A stretch of DNA of 64,000 nucleotides, taken from Ferrimonas gelatinilytica. GTDB lineage: Bacteria; Pseudomonadota; Gammaproteobacteria; Enterobacterales; Shewanellaceae. A program made the translations under genes and the position numbers. The notes under the pieces were generated by a model. That model had not been told where the DNA came from, searched no databases, and saw nothing but the letters and a program-made list of their open reading frames with translations. The stretch is taken from positions 318,062 to 382,061 of the forward strand of contig NZ_BAABLF010000006.1 of the NCBI RefSeq assembly GCF_039544205.1, given 5' to 3'. Shown here piece by piece: positions 26,333 to 35,877 of this stretch; within the stretch, counting starts at the first letter, position 1, and every line of letters starts with the position of its first letter.

Positions 26333-27370
26333 TTACTGGATCTCGACCTGAGGTTCGTCACCGCTGCGCTCGGCGATGGTGCCGATAAGCCAGGCATTCT
26401 CGCCTTGGTCATTAAGCAGGGCGATCGCGGCTTCGGCGTGCTCTTTGGGCAGGGCGATGACCAAGCCTACACCACAGTTGAAGGTACGGTACATCTCATG
26501 CTCGGCGATATTGCCGGTTTCCTGCAACCAGTTAAATACCGCCGGCCACTCCCAGCTTTGGCCGTCGATCACCGCCTTGAGCTGTTCCGGTAACACCCGG
26601 GGGATGTTTTCCCAGAAGCCACCGCCGGTAATGTGGGAGATGGCGTGTACCGGCGTTTGGGCCAGCAGGTTGAGCACAGGTTTGACGTAGATCCGGGTCG
26701 GTGCCATGAGAGCATCCAGCAGCGGCGTCTCCCCCAACTGAACCGCGTCGGGGTTCTCAACCCGCTCAAGGACTTTGCGGATCAGTGAGTAACCGTTGGA
26801 GTGCGGGCCGGAGGAACCCAGGGCAATGATGGCGTCGCCGGCGGCAACCTGGCTGCCGTCGATCACCTCATCCTCTTCCACCACGCCGACACAGAAGCCC
26901 GCCATATCGTAATCGGCGCCTTCATACATGCCGGGCATCTCGGCGGTTTCGCCTCCGATCAGGGCACAGCCGGCCAGGCTGCAGCCGTCGGCAATGCCGG
27001 AGACCACCCGGGTGGCCACCTCAACGTCCAGCTTCCCGGTGGCGTAGTAGTCGAGGAAGAAGAGGGGCTCTGCACCCTGGACGATGAGGTCGTTCACACA
27101 CATGGCGACCAGGTCGATGCCAACGGAGTCATGGCGCTGGTGGTCGATCGCCAGTCGCAGCTTGGTGCCCACACCATCGGTACCGCTGACCAGCAGCGGC
27201 TTCTTGTAGTTGCTGGGCAGGCGACAGAGTGCCCCAAATCCCCCTAACCCCCCCATCACTTCCGGGCGCCGGGTCCGTTTAACGGCGGATTTAATGTTAT
27301 CTACCAGGGCGTTGCCTGCATCGATATCGACGCCGGCATCTTTGTAGCTCAGTTGGCTGGGAGTAGTCAC
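26333..27370 (-). CDS. purM: Phosphoribosylformylglycinamidine cyclo-ligase (AIR synthetase)
   Basis: The GTG at 27370 has GAGG 5 nt upstream and gives 345 residues, the E. coli length; the frame is open further upstream but without family similarity. Hallmarks are LSYKDAGVDIDAGN, VSGTDGVGTKLRL, CVNDLIVQGAEPLFFLDYYA, GGETAEMPGMY and HITGGGFWENIPRVLP. It makes AIR from FGAM using ATP. It is divergent from upp, placing purine synthesis and pyrimidine salvage on either side of a 293-bp control region. Confidence 0.96.
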   Translation of the reverse strand: MTTPSQLSYKDAGVDIDAGNALVDNIKSAVKRTRRPEVMGGLGGFGALCRLPSNYKKPLLVSGTDGVGTKLRLAIDHQRHDSVGIDLVAMCVNDLIVQGAEPLFFLDYYATGKLDVEVATRVVSGIADGCSLAGCALIGGETAEMPGMYEGADYDMAGFCVGVVEEDEVIDGSQVAAGDAIIALGSSGPHSNGYSLIRKVLERVENPDAVQLGETPLLDALMAPTRIYVKPVLNLLAQTPVHAISHITGGGFWENIPRVLPEQLKAVIDGQSWEWPAVFNWLQETGNIAEHEMYRTFNCGVGLVIALPKEHAEAAIALLNDQGENAWLIGTIAERSGDEPQVEIQ

Positions 27371-27663
27371 AGAGGCCTCGTTTATGATTTTTATCAGGGT
27401 GTAGGGGGGCGATCCCGCTTCGTATCCTGGTCCGGTTGCCGTAGGGGCCGCCGGTCCCAAATGCGGTGTCAATTTTTGCGCGGTATTCTATCAGGCAATG
27501 GGGGTGGCCCCAAGCTTTTGCCGGATAGAGAAAAAATCCAATTTCACTGGGGTGTGGGTCACAGTTTCCAGTGGCGTGCGAAGGGAATAGTTTCCGTGGC
27601 CCCAAAGCCAAGCTAAACTCCGGCCAATTTGTCTAAAAAAATGAATCACAGCTGGAGATGGCG

Positions 27664-28290
27664 ATGAAAGTCACTGAAGTCAAGCACCCCTTGATCCAAC
27701 ACAAACTGGGCCTGATGCGGGAAGCGGAGATCAGCACCAAGCGCTTCCGTGAGTTGGCGGGGGAGGTGGCCGCCTTGTTGACTTATGAAGCCACGGCCGA
27801 CTTCCCTACCGAAGAGGTCACCATCGACGGCTGGAATGGCCCTATCAAGGTCAACAAGATCAAGGGCAAAAAAGTGACGGTCGTGCCGATCCTGCGTGCG
27901 GGCCTGGGCATGATGGACGGTGTTCTGGAGCATATCCCGTCGGCGAAAGTCTCCGTGGTCGGTATCTACCGCGATGAGGAGACCCTGGAACCGGTGTCCT
28001 ATTTCGAAAAGCTGGTCTCCAATATCGAAGAGCGCATCGCTCTGGTGGTCGATCCTATGCTCGCCACCGGGGGCTCCATGATCGCGACGCTGGATCTGCT
28101 CAAGGCTCGCGGCTGTCAGCACATTAAGGTGCTGGTCCTGGTGGCGGCCCCGGAAGGGGTGAAAGCGCTGGAAGCTGCCCATCCGGATGTGGAGCTGTTT
28201 GCTGCCTCCATCGACGAGTGCCTCAATGACCAAGGCTACATCCTGCCGGGTCTTGGCGATGCCGGCGATAAGATTTTCGGTACCAAGTGA
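27664..28290 (+). CDS. upp: Uracil phosphoribosyltransferase
   Basis: ATG 27664 is chosen because GGAG lies 6 nt upstream and it gives 208 residues as in E. coli; an ATG two codons earlier sits on the GGAG itself. It begins MKVTEVKHPLIQHKLGLMRE. The PRPP-binding loop VVDPMLATGGSMIAT and the uracil-site region GYILPGLGDAGDKIFGTK are intact. It converts uracil to UMP. Followed by uraA, with a terminator-like hairpin between. Confidence 0.96.
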   Translation: MKVTEVKHPLIQHKLGLMREAEISTKRFRELAGEVAALLTYEATADFPTEEVTIDGWNGPIKVNKIKGKKVTVVPILRAGLGMMDGVLEHIPSAKVSVVGIYRDEETLEPVSYFEKLVSNIEERIALVVDPMLATGGSMIATLDLLKARGCQHIKVLVLVAAPEGVKALEAAHPDVELFAASIDECLNDQGYILPGLGDAGDKIFGTK

Positions 28291-28308
28291 TCCCGGTGAC
28301 GGGAAACA

Positions 28309-28332
28309 GGCGTCGTCATCGGCGCCTTTTTT
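28309..28332 (+). terminator. Terminator or attenuator between upp and uraA
   Basis: GGCGTCG, TCAT, CGGCGCC (one G-T pair) and six Ts. It lies 18 bp after the upp stop and about 50 bp before uraA, so uraA expression would need readthrough or its own promoter. Confidence 0.75.
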
Positions 28333-28384
28333 ATGCGTGCTTCCCTGCCAATGTTAATGTCGAATAGCTAAGAGCCTTTACTCT

Positions 28385-29620
28385 ATGGAAACAGCCCCTC
28401 TCTCTCGTCCCCAACAGATCCTTGCCGGCAGCCAGATGCTGTTTGTTGCCTTTGGTGCTCTGGTTCTGGTGCCCCTGCTCACCGGACTGAGCGTCAGTGT
28501 CGCCCTCTTTACTGCCGGTATCGGTACCCTCATCTTCCAGTTGATCACCCGTCGCCAGGTGCCGGTGTTCGTGGCCTCCTCCTTTGCCTTTATCGCGCCG
28601 ATCTCCGCCGGCGTCGGCCAGTGGGGGATCGCGGATACCATGGGGGGGCTGATGGCCGCTGGCCTGGTCTACGTACTGCTCTCCCAGATGGCGCGCGTCG
28701 GGGGTGTGGCGGCGATTAACCGGGTATTGCCCCCGGTGGTGGTGGGACCGGTGATCATGGTGATCGGCCTGGCCCTGGCTCCGGTGGCCGTTGCTATGGC
28801 GCTGGGTTTTGAGGGGGAGACCCAGGTGGTGGACACCACGACAGCGTTGATGGTGGCGCTGCCCACCCTGTTGACCGCACTGCTGGTCTCCACCCTGGCT
28901 AAGGGGATGTTGCGGCTGCTGCCGATCCTGTGCGCCATCTGTGTCGGTTACAGCCTGTCGCTGATGTTCGACCTGGTGGATTTTTCCTCCGTGCGGGCTG
29001 CGGCGTGGCTCGCGCTGCCGGACTTCACCGCCCCCAGTTTCAACTGGCAGGCGATCCTCTTTATGATCCCGGTGGCCATTGCGCCCGCAGTGGAGCACAT
29101 CGGCGATATGGTTGCTATCTCCAACGTGACCGGAAAAAACTACATCAAGAAGCCAGGCCTGCACCGGACACTGCTGGCGGATGGGATTGCTACCACGGCT
29201 GCGGCGAGCTTCGGTGGGCCGCCGAACACCACCTACTCCGAAGTGACCGGTGCGGTGATGCTGACCAAGAACTATGACCCCCGGGTGATGACCTACGGGG
29301 CCTGCTTTGCCATCCTGCTGGCGATGGTTGGAAAGTTTGGCGCCCTGTTGATGACCATCCCGACCGTCGTGATGGGAGGGGTCATGATCCTGCTGTTCGG
29401 TTCCATCGCCGCTGTTGGGCTCAACACCCTGATCAAGAATCAGGTGGACCTGGGGGAGGGGCGTAACCTGGTAATCGTGGCCGTCACCCTGGTGTTCGGG
29501 ATCGGCGGCATGGTATTGCCCTTCGGCGATTTCAAGCTCGAAGGGATCGCTCTCTGTGCCATCACCGCCATTGTGCTGAACCTGGTGCTGCCCAAAGCTT
29601 CCGCGCACAAGCGTGCCTGA
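28385..29620 (+). CDS. uraA: Uracil permease (NCS2 nucleobase:cation symporter)
   Basis: 411 residues with about 12-14 membrane segments. NCS2 landmarks are present: FVASSFAFIAPI, the IAPAVEHIGDMVAISN region in TM8 with its conserved Glu, and GGPPNTTYSEVTGAV in the TM10 area. It pairs with upp for uracil uptake and salvage. The strong match to UraA rather than xanthine permeases rests on this pairing and the motif set. Confidence 0.92.
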   Translation: METAPLSRPQQILAGSQMLFVAFGALVLVPLLTGLSVSVALFTAGIGTLIFQLITRRQVPVFVASSFAFIAPISAGVGQWGIADTMGGLMAAGLVYVLLSQMARVGGVAAINRVLPPVVVGPVIMVIGLALAPVAVAMALGFEGETQVVDTTTALMVALPTLLTALLVSTLAKGMLRLLPILCAICVGYSLSLMFDLVDFSSVRAAAWLALPDFTAPSFNWQAILFMIPVAIAPAVEHIGDMVAISNVTGKNYIKKPGLHRTLLADGIATTAAASFGGPPNTTYSEVTGAVMLTKNYDPRVMTYGACFAILLAMVGKFGALLMTIPTVVMGGVMILLFGSIAAVGLNTLIKNQVDLGEGRNLVIVAVTLVFGIGGMVLPFGDFKLEGIALCAITAIVLNLVLPKASAHKRA

Positions 29621-29691
29621 GTCGGCTTCGCTTAGATCGCTGTGGTACACTTTCGGCCAGTACCGTATCTGCCCAATCGATAGGAAATAAT

Positions 29692-30723
29692 GTGCGTACG
29701 TTTCTCTTTCTCTTAGCTTTTTGCCTTTCTGCTGGTGCCCGGGCGGTGACGGTTGAGGATCTTTACCGCGGCCAGGTTCCGGTCGACTCCCGCTCTGCTC
29801 AGGAGCGCCAGCAAGGGGTTCGGGCGGCACTGGCTCAGGTGATTGTCAGGGTCACCGGGGATGAAGCGCTGCTGGCGGATGAATCCGTACGTTCAGTGTT
29901 GGGTCGTGCAGATCGCTTCCTGCTCTCCTTTGGCTACGGGGAGGCGGGGATGTTGCAGGTCGACTTCGATGGTGAACGGATCCGGCAGGCATTGCAGGCG
30001 GCGGAGCTGCCCCTTTGGGGGGCTCAGCGGCCCCAGACTTTGGTGTGGCTGGCAGGAGCGGGAGACGGTGCACCCCAGTTGCTCGGGGAGAGTGATGAGT
30101 GGGCGAACCCTCTGAGCAACAGTGGCGAGCGCCGAGGGGTTCCGGTGCTGCTGCCGATCCTGGATCTGGAAGACAGCCTGGCGGTGGAGGTGAATGACGT
30201 TTGGGGCGGCTTCCCCTCCAAGGTGCTGGAGGCCAGTACGCGCTACGGCAGCGACTTCGTTGCCAGTGTGCGTCTCGAGCAGAGCCAGGGACAGTGGCAA
30301 TATGCGCTGGCGTTGTATGAGCTGCGCTCCGAGGCCGTGATCCCCCGTCCCGTATTCCGTGATCGCGGTCAGGGGGAAACCCCGGAAGCGGCGCTGGATG
30401 CCCTGGTGGCCACCTTGGCGAAGTACTATGCCGGGCGCTACGCGGCGGTGTTCTCCGGCAGCGCCGACACCGCGCAGCTGCGCTTCGAGATCCCAAAGGG
30501 GCTGGCGCCCCTGATCGCGTTGGAACGCTACCTGGAAAGCTTAACGCCGGTTCGCTCGGTCACCATCGTGGAGGTGGGCCAGGGTGAGGTGCAGTTTAGC
30601 CTGGAACTCGTTGGTGGTATCGCGGAGGTGGAGCAACTGATGGGGCTCAATCCGGCCATCACGGCGTTGCCGAGCGAGGAGCCACTCCCGGCGGCACCGC
30701 GCTACCGCTGGTCGATGCGCTAA
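29692..30723 (+). CDS. DUF2066 domain-containing periplasmic protein
   Basis: GTG 29692 has AGGA 6 nt upstream. 343 residues with a signal peptide (TFLFLLAFCLSAGARA). The mature start TVEDLYRGQVPVDSRSAQER, followed by ALAQVIVRVTGD, is the DUF2066 signature. The family is commonly encoded just before hda, as here, but I know of no established function. The end is 60 bp before hda. Confidence 0.85.
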   Translation: MRTFLFLLAFCLSAGARAVTVEDLYRGQVPVDSRSAQERQQGVRAALAQVIVRVTGDEALLADESVRSVLGRADRFLLSFGYGEAGMLQVDFDGERIRQALQAAELPLWGAQRPQTLVWLAGAGDGAPQLLGESDEWANPLSNSGERRGVPVLLPILDLEDSLAVEVNDVWGGFPSKVLEASTRYGSDFVASVRLEQSQGQWQYALALYELRSEAVIPRPVFRDRGQGETPEAALDALVATLAKYYAGRYAAVFSGSADTAQLRFEIPKGLAPLIALERYLESLTPVRSVTIVEVGQGEVQFSLELVGGIAEVEQLMGLNPAITALPSEEPLPAAPRYRWSMR

Positions 30724-30783
30724 AGCCCCATGTGTCGTGTTACACTTCGCCCGCATCTACGTCGACTTGGAACTGCCTGATCT

Positions 30784-31491
30784 GTGACTGCCCATTCGCC
30801 CATTCAACTGTCATTAGCGGTCCACCTGCCGGACGATGAAACTTTCCAGAGTTACTATCCGGCGGGTAACCTGCAGCTGATTGAAAGCCTGAGGCAGGCG
30901 GCGCGCGGTGAGGGCGAGCGCATTACCTACCTTTGGGGCAGTGCCAAGTCCGGACGGACCCATCTGCTTCACGCCACCTGTGCTCTGGCCAATGAGCAGG
31001 GGCGCCAGGCGTTTTACCTGCCGCTTGGGATCAACGCCTCCATGTCACCGGATATCCTGGAAGGGCTCGAGCAGATGTCGTTAATCTGTCTCGATGACAT
31101 CGATGAGGTGAGTTGTCATCCCATCTGGGAGGAGGCGCTGTTCGATCTCTATAACCGGGTGGCGGAGACACCGGATTGTCGCCTGGTGGTGTCAGCCCGC
31201 AGCGCTGCGGCTCAGGCGGGGTTCCTGTTGCCGGATCTGGTCTCACGACTCAGTTGGGGGATCCAGTACCAGCTTCATCCCTTGTCCGACGAGGCCAAAC
31301 TGGCGGCGCTGCAGCGTCGAGCCCGGATGCGCGGACTGGAGCTGCCGGAGGATGTGGGTCGGTTCCTGATGACGCGCCTTGCCCGAGATCTGCGCACCCT
31401 GTTTGAGGTGCTCGACCGACTCGACAAGGCCTCCATGGTGGCGCAGCGCAAGCTCACCATCCCCTTTGTCAAAGAGGCGCTGCACCTTTAA
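30784..31491 (+). CDS. hda: DnaA regulatory inactivator Hda
   Basis: GTG start, 235 residues. A beta-clamp binding motif, QLSLAV, is at residues 8-13. The AAA+ core follows: P-loop-like LWGSAKSGRTHLLHA (degenerate, as in Hda), Walker B LICLDDIDEV, sensor I VVSARS and box VII SRLSWGIQYQL. It binds the DNA-loaded clamp and promotes ATP hydrolysis by DnaA, limiting re-initiation. It lacks the DnaA DNA-binding domain. A strong terminator follows. Confidence 0.94.
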   Translation: MTAHSPIQLSLAVHLPDDETFQSYYPAGNLQLIESLRQAARGEGERITYLWGSAKSGRTHLLHATCALANEQGRQAFYLPLGINASMSPDILEGLEQMSLICLDDIDEVSCHPIWEEALFDLYNRVAETPDCRLVVSARSAAAQAGFLLPDLVSRLSWGIQYQLHPLSDEAKLAALQRRARMRGLELPEDVGRFLMTRLARDLRTLFEVLDRLDKASMVAQRKLTIPFVKEALHL

Positions 31492-31520
31492 CGCGGTGTT
31501 GAATCGCCAGGACGACCCGC

Positions 31521-31560
31521 AATAAAAAACGCCCGCTCAACTGAGCGGGCGTTTTTTATT
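31521..31560. terminator. Bidirectional terminator between hda and the convergent lipoprotein gene
   Basis: AATAAAAAACGCCCGCTCA and its complement form a very long palindrome with A- and T-tracts, close to symmetric, serving both convergent genes. Confidence 0.92.
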
Positions 31561-31567
31561 GCGGCGG

Positions 31568-33475
31568 CTACCGGGCTGGCAGCGCAACCGGTGACGCATG
31601 CCTCGGGCCGAAGTGGGTACGTCCCTCCAGCGGAAGGGCTTGGGGGCCGGTAAAGGCTTTGACCGGCGATAAGTCTCTCTCCATCACAGCCTCTTCACTG
31701 AGCACCAGGTTGTCCCACCAGCTTTCACCGGAGCGCATCGGGACCGGGCCTGGCAGGCCATCGACAATCGACTCTGCCTCCGGCAATAGCTCCGCCAACA
31801 CCAGGGAGAGCCTGGGCGCCAGCTCCGCCTGACCGATGCGGCCCCGCTGACCCTGTGCCACCAGGAGATCCTGGGCGCGATCGTCGCTGCGAAGGCCGGT
31901 TACGGCCACATCCCGGCGAATGCCGTAGCGCTCCCACATCATCGCTTCCTCAAACAGCATGGCGAGATCCTCCCGCTCGCTGGAGTAGCCGTAGAAGTCG
32001 CTGGCCCGGTCCGGGAAGAAGAAGCCCGCAACGTCATCGGGCGTATAACTTTTCTGCAGGTCCGTGGCGGTGGCGCCACGAAAACGAACCTCTGCCAGGC
32101 CGGACATCTGCTCGCTGAACAGGGGCAGTGTCTGGCTCAGTTGGTCAGAGGGCAACCCTTGGTTGTCGACCCGGGTAAAATACTCCTCCACCAGGGTGGC
32201 GGCCCGGATCGCGCTGTGGGTGCTGCGGGGGAAGTAATCGTTGGCATGGGCCAGCTCATGGTAGAGCAGGCTGGCCAGATCCGGTGTCAGTTGTTGCCAG
32301 GGCCGGTTGAGGTGGAACTGTGGCGGGTAGTAGAGGGAAGCGTACTCATCCCCGGAGACGTAGCGCCAGGGCATGAAGAAGGCGAGCATGGAACCAAACC
32401 CGGCACGAAAATCGGGGTCCTCGTTGATGGTGTTACGCTGCCAGTCCTCAAGCCATAGGTACTCGGGGTCCAGGTAGATGGCGCCGGTGGCGACCCAGTA
32501 GAACGAGGGGCGCACATCGTAGCTGAGCACCACGGCGGTGACCGAGCTGAGCAGGTGCAGGAAATCCCCACTGGGATCCTGCTCGCGCAGGAAGCGTTCG
32601 AACTGCTCACCCATCCAGGGATGGGAGACCAGCACACGATCCATCACCTCGTCGATGGTGGTTGTGTTGGTGGTCTGACCGATGAGGGGCAGGCTCTCCA
32701 CCGTACAGGGGGTGCTGATCCGGTTGTTGTACACGCAGCGCTCCATCGCACTGGCCCAGGGGGAGTCTGGTCGATAGGCCTCTACCCGCGCGACGGGCGT
32801 GTCGAAAAAGGCGTCCTCTACGGGCGCTGGCGTTGCGCGCACCAGTACCTGTATCTCGTCGCTGACGGTGCGCCCATCCAAAGTGCCGCTCGCTTCAAAC
32901 GTCAGCAGGGTGTCCTGTGTCACCCTGGGGGCGGTAAAGGTCATCAGCAGCGGGTTCCGTGAGTCCATGTCGCTCACGCTGGGGCCTTGGGTCTGTTGCC
33001 AGAGGATCCCGGTTGGGGCAGTGAGGTTAAAATTCTCATCAAATTCCAGCGCCGTTACCCTCAGGCTGACTCGGCCTCCGGAGACCACCGCATGGTCCCG
33101 GGTGACGGTGAAACCGGTCCCGAGGCCCTGAACATTGATATCGACGGTCTCTGACCGTTGGACAGCTCCGTCGGTGACCGATACCTCAAACTGATAGCTG
33201 CCCGCTTCAGGCAGGTCGAAGGCCGCCACCGGACTGATGGTGTTGGCAATATTCACGGCGGGACCGGCGGTCTGGCGCCAGCGGTAGCGCCAGTCTGTAC
33301 TGCTGGTGTCGACAGGGCGGGCCACCAAAGCGATGGCGTCGCCGACGGCAGCGGTGGCGGGGGCCTGGATCTCAAGGGCCGGGCCTGGAGAGGGCAGAGG
33401 GGAGGATGAGTCACCACCGCTGCCGCCGCATCCCATCAAGCCCAGTACCAGGGCTGCCGTTAAGTAATGGCGCAT
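31568..33475 (-). CDS. Lipoprotein with Ig/PKD-like domain and a HELAH zinc-peptidase motif
   Basis: 635 residues. The N-terminus MRHYLTAALVLGLMGC is a lipobox signal with Cys16, followed by a Ser/Gly/Pro linker. Residues about 35-220 look like two beta-sandwich (PKD-like) domains (DWRYRWRQTAGPAVNI, FEVSVTDGAVQRSETVDI). The C-terminal two-thirds carries YHELAHANDYF with HELAH at 406-410, an HExxH zinc motif, and a later acidic helix SEREDLAMLFEEAMM that could give the third ligand. This is probably a surface or periplasmic metallopeptidase, but I cannot assign a family. Confidence 0.7.
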   Translation of the reverse strand: MRHYLTAALVLGLMGCGGSGGDSSSPLPSPGPALEIQAPATAAVGDAIALVARPVDTSSTDWRYRWRQTAGPAVNIANTISPVAAFDLPEAGSYQFEVSVTDGAVQRSETVDINVQGLGTGFTVTRDHAVVSGGRVSLRVTALEFDENFNLTAPTGILWQQTQGPSVSDMDSRNPLLMTFTAPRVTQDTLLTFEASGTLDGRTVSDEIQVLVRATPAPVEDAFFDTPVARVEAYRPDSPWASAMERCVYNNRISTPCTVESLPLIGQTTNTTTIDEVMDRVLVSHPWMGEQFERFLREQDPSGDFLHLLSSVTAVVLSYDVRPSFYWVATGAIYLDPEYLWLEDWQRNTINEDPDFRAGFGSMLAFFMPWRYVSGDEYASLYYPPQFHLNRPWQQLTPDLASLLYHELAHANDYFPRSTHSAIRAATLVEEYFTRVDNQGLPSDQLSQTLPLFSEQMSGLAEVRFRGATATDLQKSYTPDDVAGFFFPDRASDFYGYSSEREDLAMLFEEAMMWERYGIRRDVAVTGLRSDDRAQDLLVAQGQRGRIGQAELAPRLSLVLAELLPEAESIVDGLPGPVPMRSGESWWDNLVLSEEAVMERDLSPVKAFTGPQALPLEGRTHFGPRHASPVALPAR

Positions 33476-33529
33476 AACACACTCCTTTTGTCGTTTTAGC
33501 GGACGTACTCCCTGTCCTCGCCGCCAATA

Positions 33530-33919
33530 TCAGTTGGGTTTGAGTCCCTTCATGCTCAGGCCTAGTTCTCTCACCCGGTGACGGGCAAAGTAGGTTGCGG
33601 CCACCAGCCAGAGGCTGAGCGATGCGATGATCAGTGTCGCTATCCATCGCTGTTCAGGGTACACCCACCAGCCGGTCAACGCCCACAACAGGTAGAGTGC
33701 GGCAATAAAACCGGACCAGGCGTGGGTGTAGGGGCGGCCCTTGTGTATCCCGTACGCAGGCAGCAGCAGCGGGATCAGCAACAGCAGCTGAAACAACCAG
33801 GAGTAGCCGGGCTGTCCGGGCCACAGCAGCAACCAGGCCGGAATGAGCAGGAGGCTCGCCAGGTAACCGATCAGGGTGAGCTTACGGAGGCGGACGGTCC
33901 GCGGTGAAAGTGCGATCAC
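33530..33919 (-). CDS. DUF2069 membrane protein
   Basis: 129 residues with four hydrophobic segments (about 17-33, 40-57, 68-86 and 92-110), matching the DUF2069 pattern (HAWSGFIAALYLLWALTGWW). The GTG start overlaps the arsC stop (GTGA), with GGAG 8 nt upstream, so it is coupled to arsC. The role is unknown. Confidence 0.83.
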   Translation of the reverse strand: MIALSPRTVRLRKLTLIGYLASLLLIPAWLLLWPGQPGYSWLFQLLLLIPLLLPAYGIHKGRPYTHAWSGFIAALYLLWALTGWWVYPEQRWIATLIIASLSLWLVAATYFARHRVRELGLSMKGLKPN

Positions 33920-34263
33920 GCCAGGAGCTCCAGCACCGCTTCCGGAGGACGGCCGAGCGCGGCGCGCTCCTGGTGGATCACCACCGGACGTTCGATCAGC
34001 TTGGGGTTGGCCAGCATCGCTTCGATCAGGGCGTCATCACTGGCCTCGGCCAGGTCCAGCTCCTTGTAGAGGGCTTCCTTGGTGCGCATCAGTTGACGGG
34101 GCGAGTACTGCAGCAGCGACAGAACCCGCTCCAGCTCGCTGCGTGTCGGCGGTGTCTCCAGGTAGCGGACGATGGCGGGGGTTATCCCCTTCTCTTCGAG
34201 CAGTGCCAGAGTTTGGCGACTCTTGGAGCATCTTGGGTTGTGCCAGATCAGGGTATCGGACAT
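33916..34263 (-). CDS. arsC: Glutaredoxin-dependent arsenate reductase family protein
   Basis: 115 residues. Begins MSDTLIWHNPRCSKSRQTLA with the catalytic Cys12 and the Arg-rich anion-binding context. The distal NPKLIERPVVIHQERAALGR segment holds the conserved basic residues. It reduces arsenate using glutathione/glutaredoxin. No arsB or arsR is nearby; a chromosomal arsC beside bepA and DUF2069 may be housekeeping rather than part of an ars operon. Confidence 0.9.
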   Translation of the reverse strand: MSDTLIWHNPRCSKSRQTLALLEEKGITPAIVRYLETPPTRSELERVLSLLQYSPRQLMRTKEALYKELDLAEASDDALIEAMLANPKLIERPVVIHQERAALGRPPEAVLELLA

Positions 34264-34291
34264 GAGTTCTCCATTCTTCTCGTTGTTATGA

Positions 34292-35746
34292 TTAGAGGTT
34301 TTTCATCTGCTGCTCGGACTCTCGCAGCTGCTTGATTCGTGCATCGATGCGAGCCAGCTGCAGGGGGTTGCCCCTGGAGAGCCGATAGGCGTGTTGCAAC
34401 TGATCGATGGCACGGGGGTAGTCTGCCCGCATGGCCAGGATCTCGGCCTGGACCATGTGGCGCCGGTCCGGCATATCCAGGGCGGTGTACGCCTGGGAGA
34501 GGAGATCATAAAGCACCAGATCGTCCTGGGCCAGAACCAGGCGGCGCTCAAGGATCCGCCGGGCCGCTTCCGGTTTTTGAGCGCTCAAGTAAGCGTTGGC
34601 GAGATTGAGTTCGATCACGGCATTGTTAGGCCGGTTCTTGCGCGCCGCCTCCAGCGTGTCGATGGCGACTTGCTGGCGCTCGGTGGCCAGCAGGATATCG
34701 GTGAGGGTATCCAGGTAGAACAGGTTCTTTTCGCTCTCTGCACGCAGTTCGTTGATCAGGCGCTCCGCCTCGTCGTATTGCTCGGCGCGAAAATGGACCA
34801 GGGCCAGACCGTAACGGGAGGCGTTCTTGAAGGGGTAGGTGGCATCCTTGAGCTGGCGTTCGAAGATGTCCCTTGAACGCTCGGTGCTGTAGTTGGAGAA
34901 GCGCACCTGGGCCCTCGCCTTGGCCAGCTGGAACATCAGGTTGTCCTGAATATTGCGATGGGGATAACGGGCCGCTCGGGCTCGGGTGTCGGCGATCCGG
35001 GACTCGGGTAGGGGGTGGGTCATCAGCATCGCCGGAGGTTTGCTGGCAAACCGGTACTGAGCCGCCAGTTTGCCGAAGAAACTGGGAGCGGCGTAGGGAT
35101 CGAAGCCGGCGGCCACCATCGCCTGCATCCCGATCCGGTCCGCTTCCAATTCGTTACTGCGGGTGTAGTTGATCCTTGCCTGCTGGCCCATGGCCAGTGT
35201 CGATTGCAGTGCTGCCATACCCGCTTCCGGTGCCGCGATAGCGAGTAAAATGGAGCCCAGGACTCCGGCCAGGGTGGCGGGGGTGTTCTTCTGCTGGGCT
35301 TCGATGCTCCTTGCCAAATGACGCTGGGTAACGTGTGCCACTTCGTGGGCCAGAACCGAGGCGAGTTCGCTCTCATTGTCGGCGTAGTGAAACAGGGCCG
35401 TATGGACGCCAACGTGACCACCAAAAAAGGCGAAGGCATTGATATCTGGATTATTTACCAGGAAAAAGCGGAACGGTGTCCGGACATTGTTGGAGTGGGC
35501 AACGATACGATGACCGACATCATTGAGGTATTCGGTCATCACCGGATCGTTGACGATCGGGATCTGGTTTCGAAGGACTCGCATGTAGAAGTCCCCCACC
35601 TCCATCTCTTTCTCGATGGTTAGCGTGGTGATGGCCGCCGTCCCAAGGTTGGGCAGTTCATTGGCGGCTTTGCCCACACCGATGCTCGCCAGGGCGGCAA
35701 GGGTAGACAGCACGATGGCCCAAAGGCGATTAACAGGTTTCTTCAC
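34292..35746 (-). CDS. bepA: Beta-barrel assembly-enhancing protease BepA (YfgC)
   Basis: 484 residues with an N-terminal signal peptide (RLWAIVLSTLAALASIG). The M48 domain has HEVAH (134-138) and a downstream SNELEADRIGM motif supplying the third zinc ligand. The C-terminal half is TPR-like helices (NAVIELNLANAYLSAQKPEA and similar). It is a periplasmic protease-chaperone for BAM and LptD substrates. A GTG start at 35746 is assumed; no strong Shine-Dalgarno is seen, so the start could be off. Divergent from the TusA-like gene. Confidence 0.92.
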   Translation of the reverse strand: MKKPVNRLWAIVLSTLAALASIGVGKAANELPNLGTAAITTLTIEKEMEVGDFYMRVLRNQIPIVNDPVMTEYLNDVGHRIVAHSNNVRTPFRFFLVNNPDINAFAFFGGHVGVHTALFHYADNESELASVLAHEVAHVTQRHLARSIEAQQKNTPATLAGVLGSILLAIAAPEAGMAALQSTLAMGQQARINYTRSNELEADRIGMQAMVAAGFDPYAAPSFFGKLAAQYRFASKPPAMLMTHPLPESRIADTRARAARYPHRNIQDNLMFQLAKARAQVRFSNYSTERSRDIFERQLKDATYPFKNASRYGLALVHFRAEQYDEAERLINELRAESEKNLFYLDTLTDILLATERQQVAIDTLEAARKNRPNNAVIELNLANAYLSAQKPEAARRILERRLVLAQDDLVLYDLLSQAYTALDMPDRRHMVQAEILAMRADYPRAIDQLQHAYRLSRGNPLQLARIDARIKQLRESEQQMKNL

Positions 35747-35877
35747 AACGGAGAGTCTTAATTGGTTACGGCCCTAGTGTATCGTTAAAAAAAACCAGTG
35801 TCCCAGGCGTTTGTGGTTTGCAGGCAGTCGCGCGATAATGACCACCATGCTGCCAGTCGGCCTATTAGGAGTGGATA

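Noticed and set aside
27460..27500. Possible PurR box upstream of purM
   Set aside because: GCGCAAAAATTGACAC matches the 16-bp consensus at only about nine positions and lacks the central CG, so it is not listed.
28331..29830. 499-codon minus-strand frame opposite uraA
   Set aside because: Antisense to a clear permease; composition is low-complexity.
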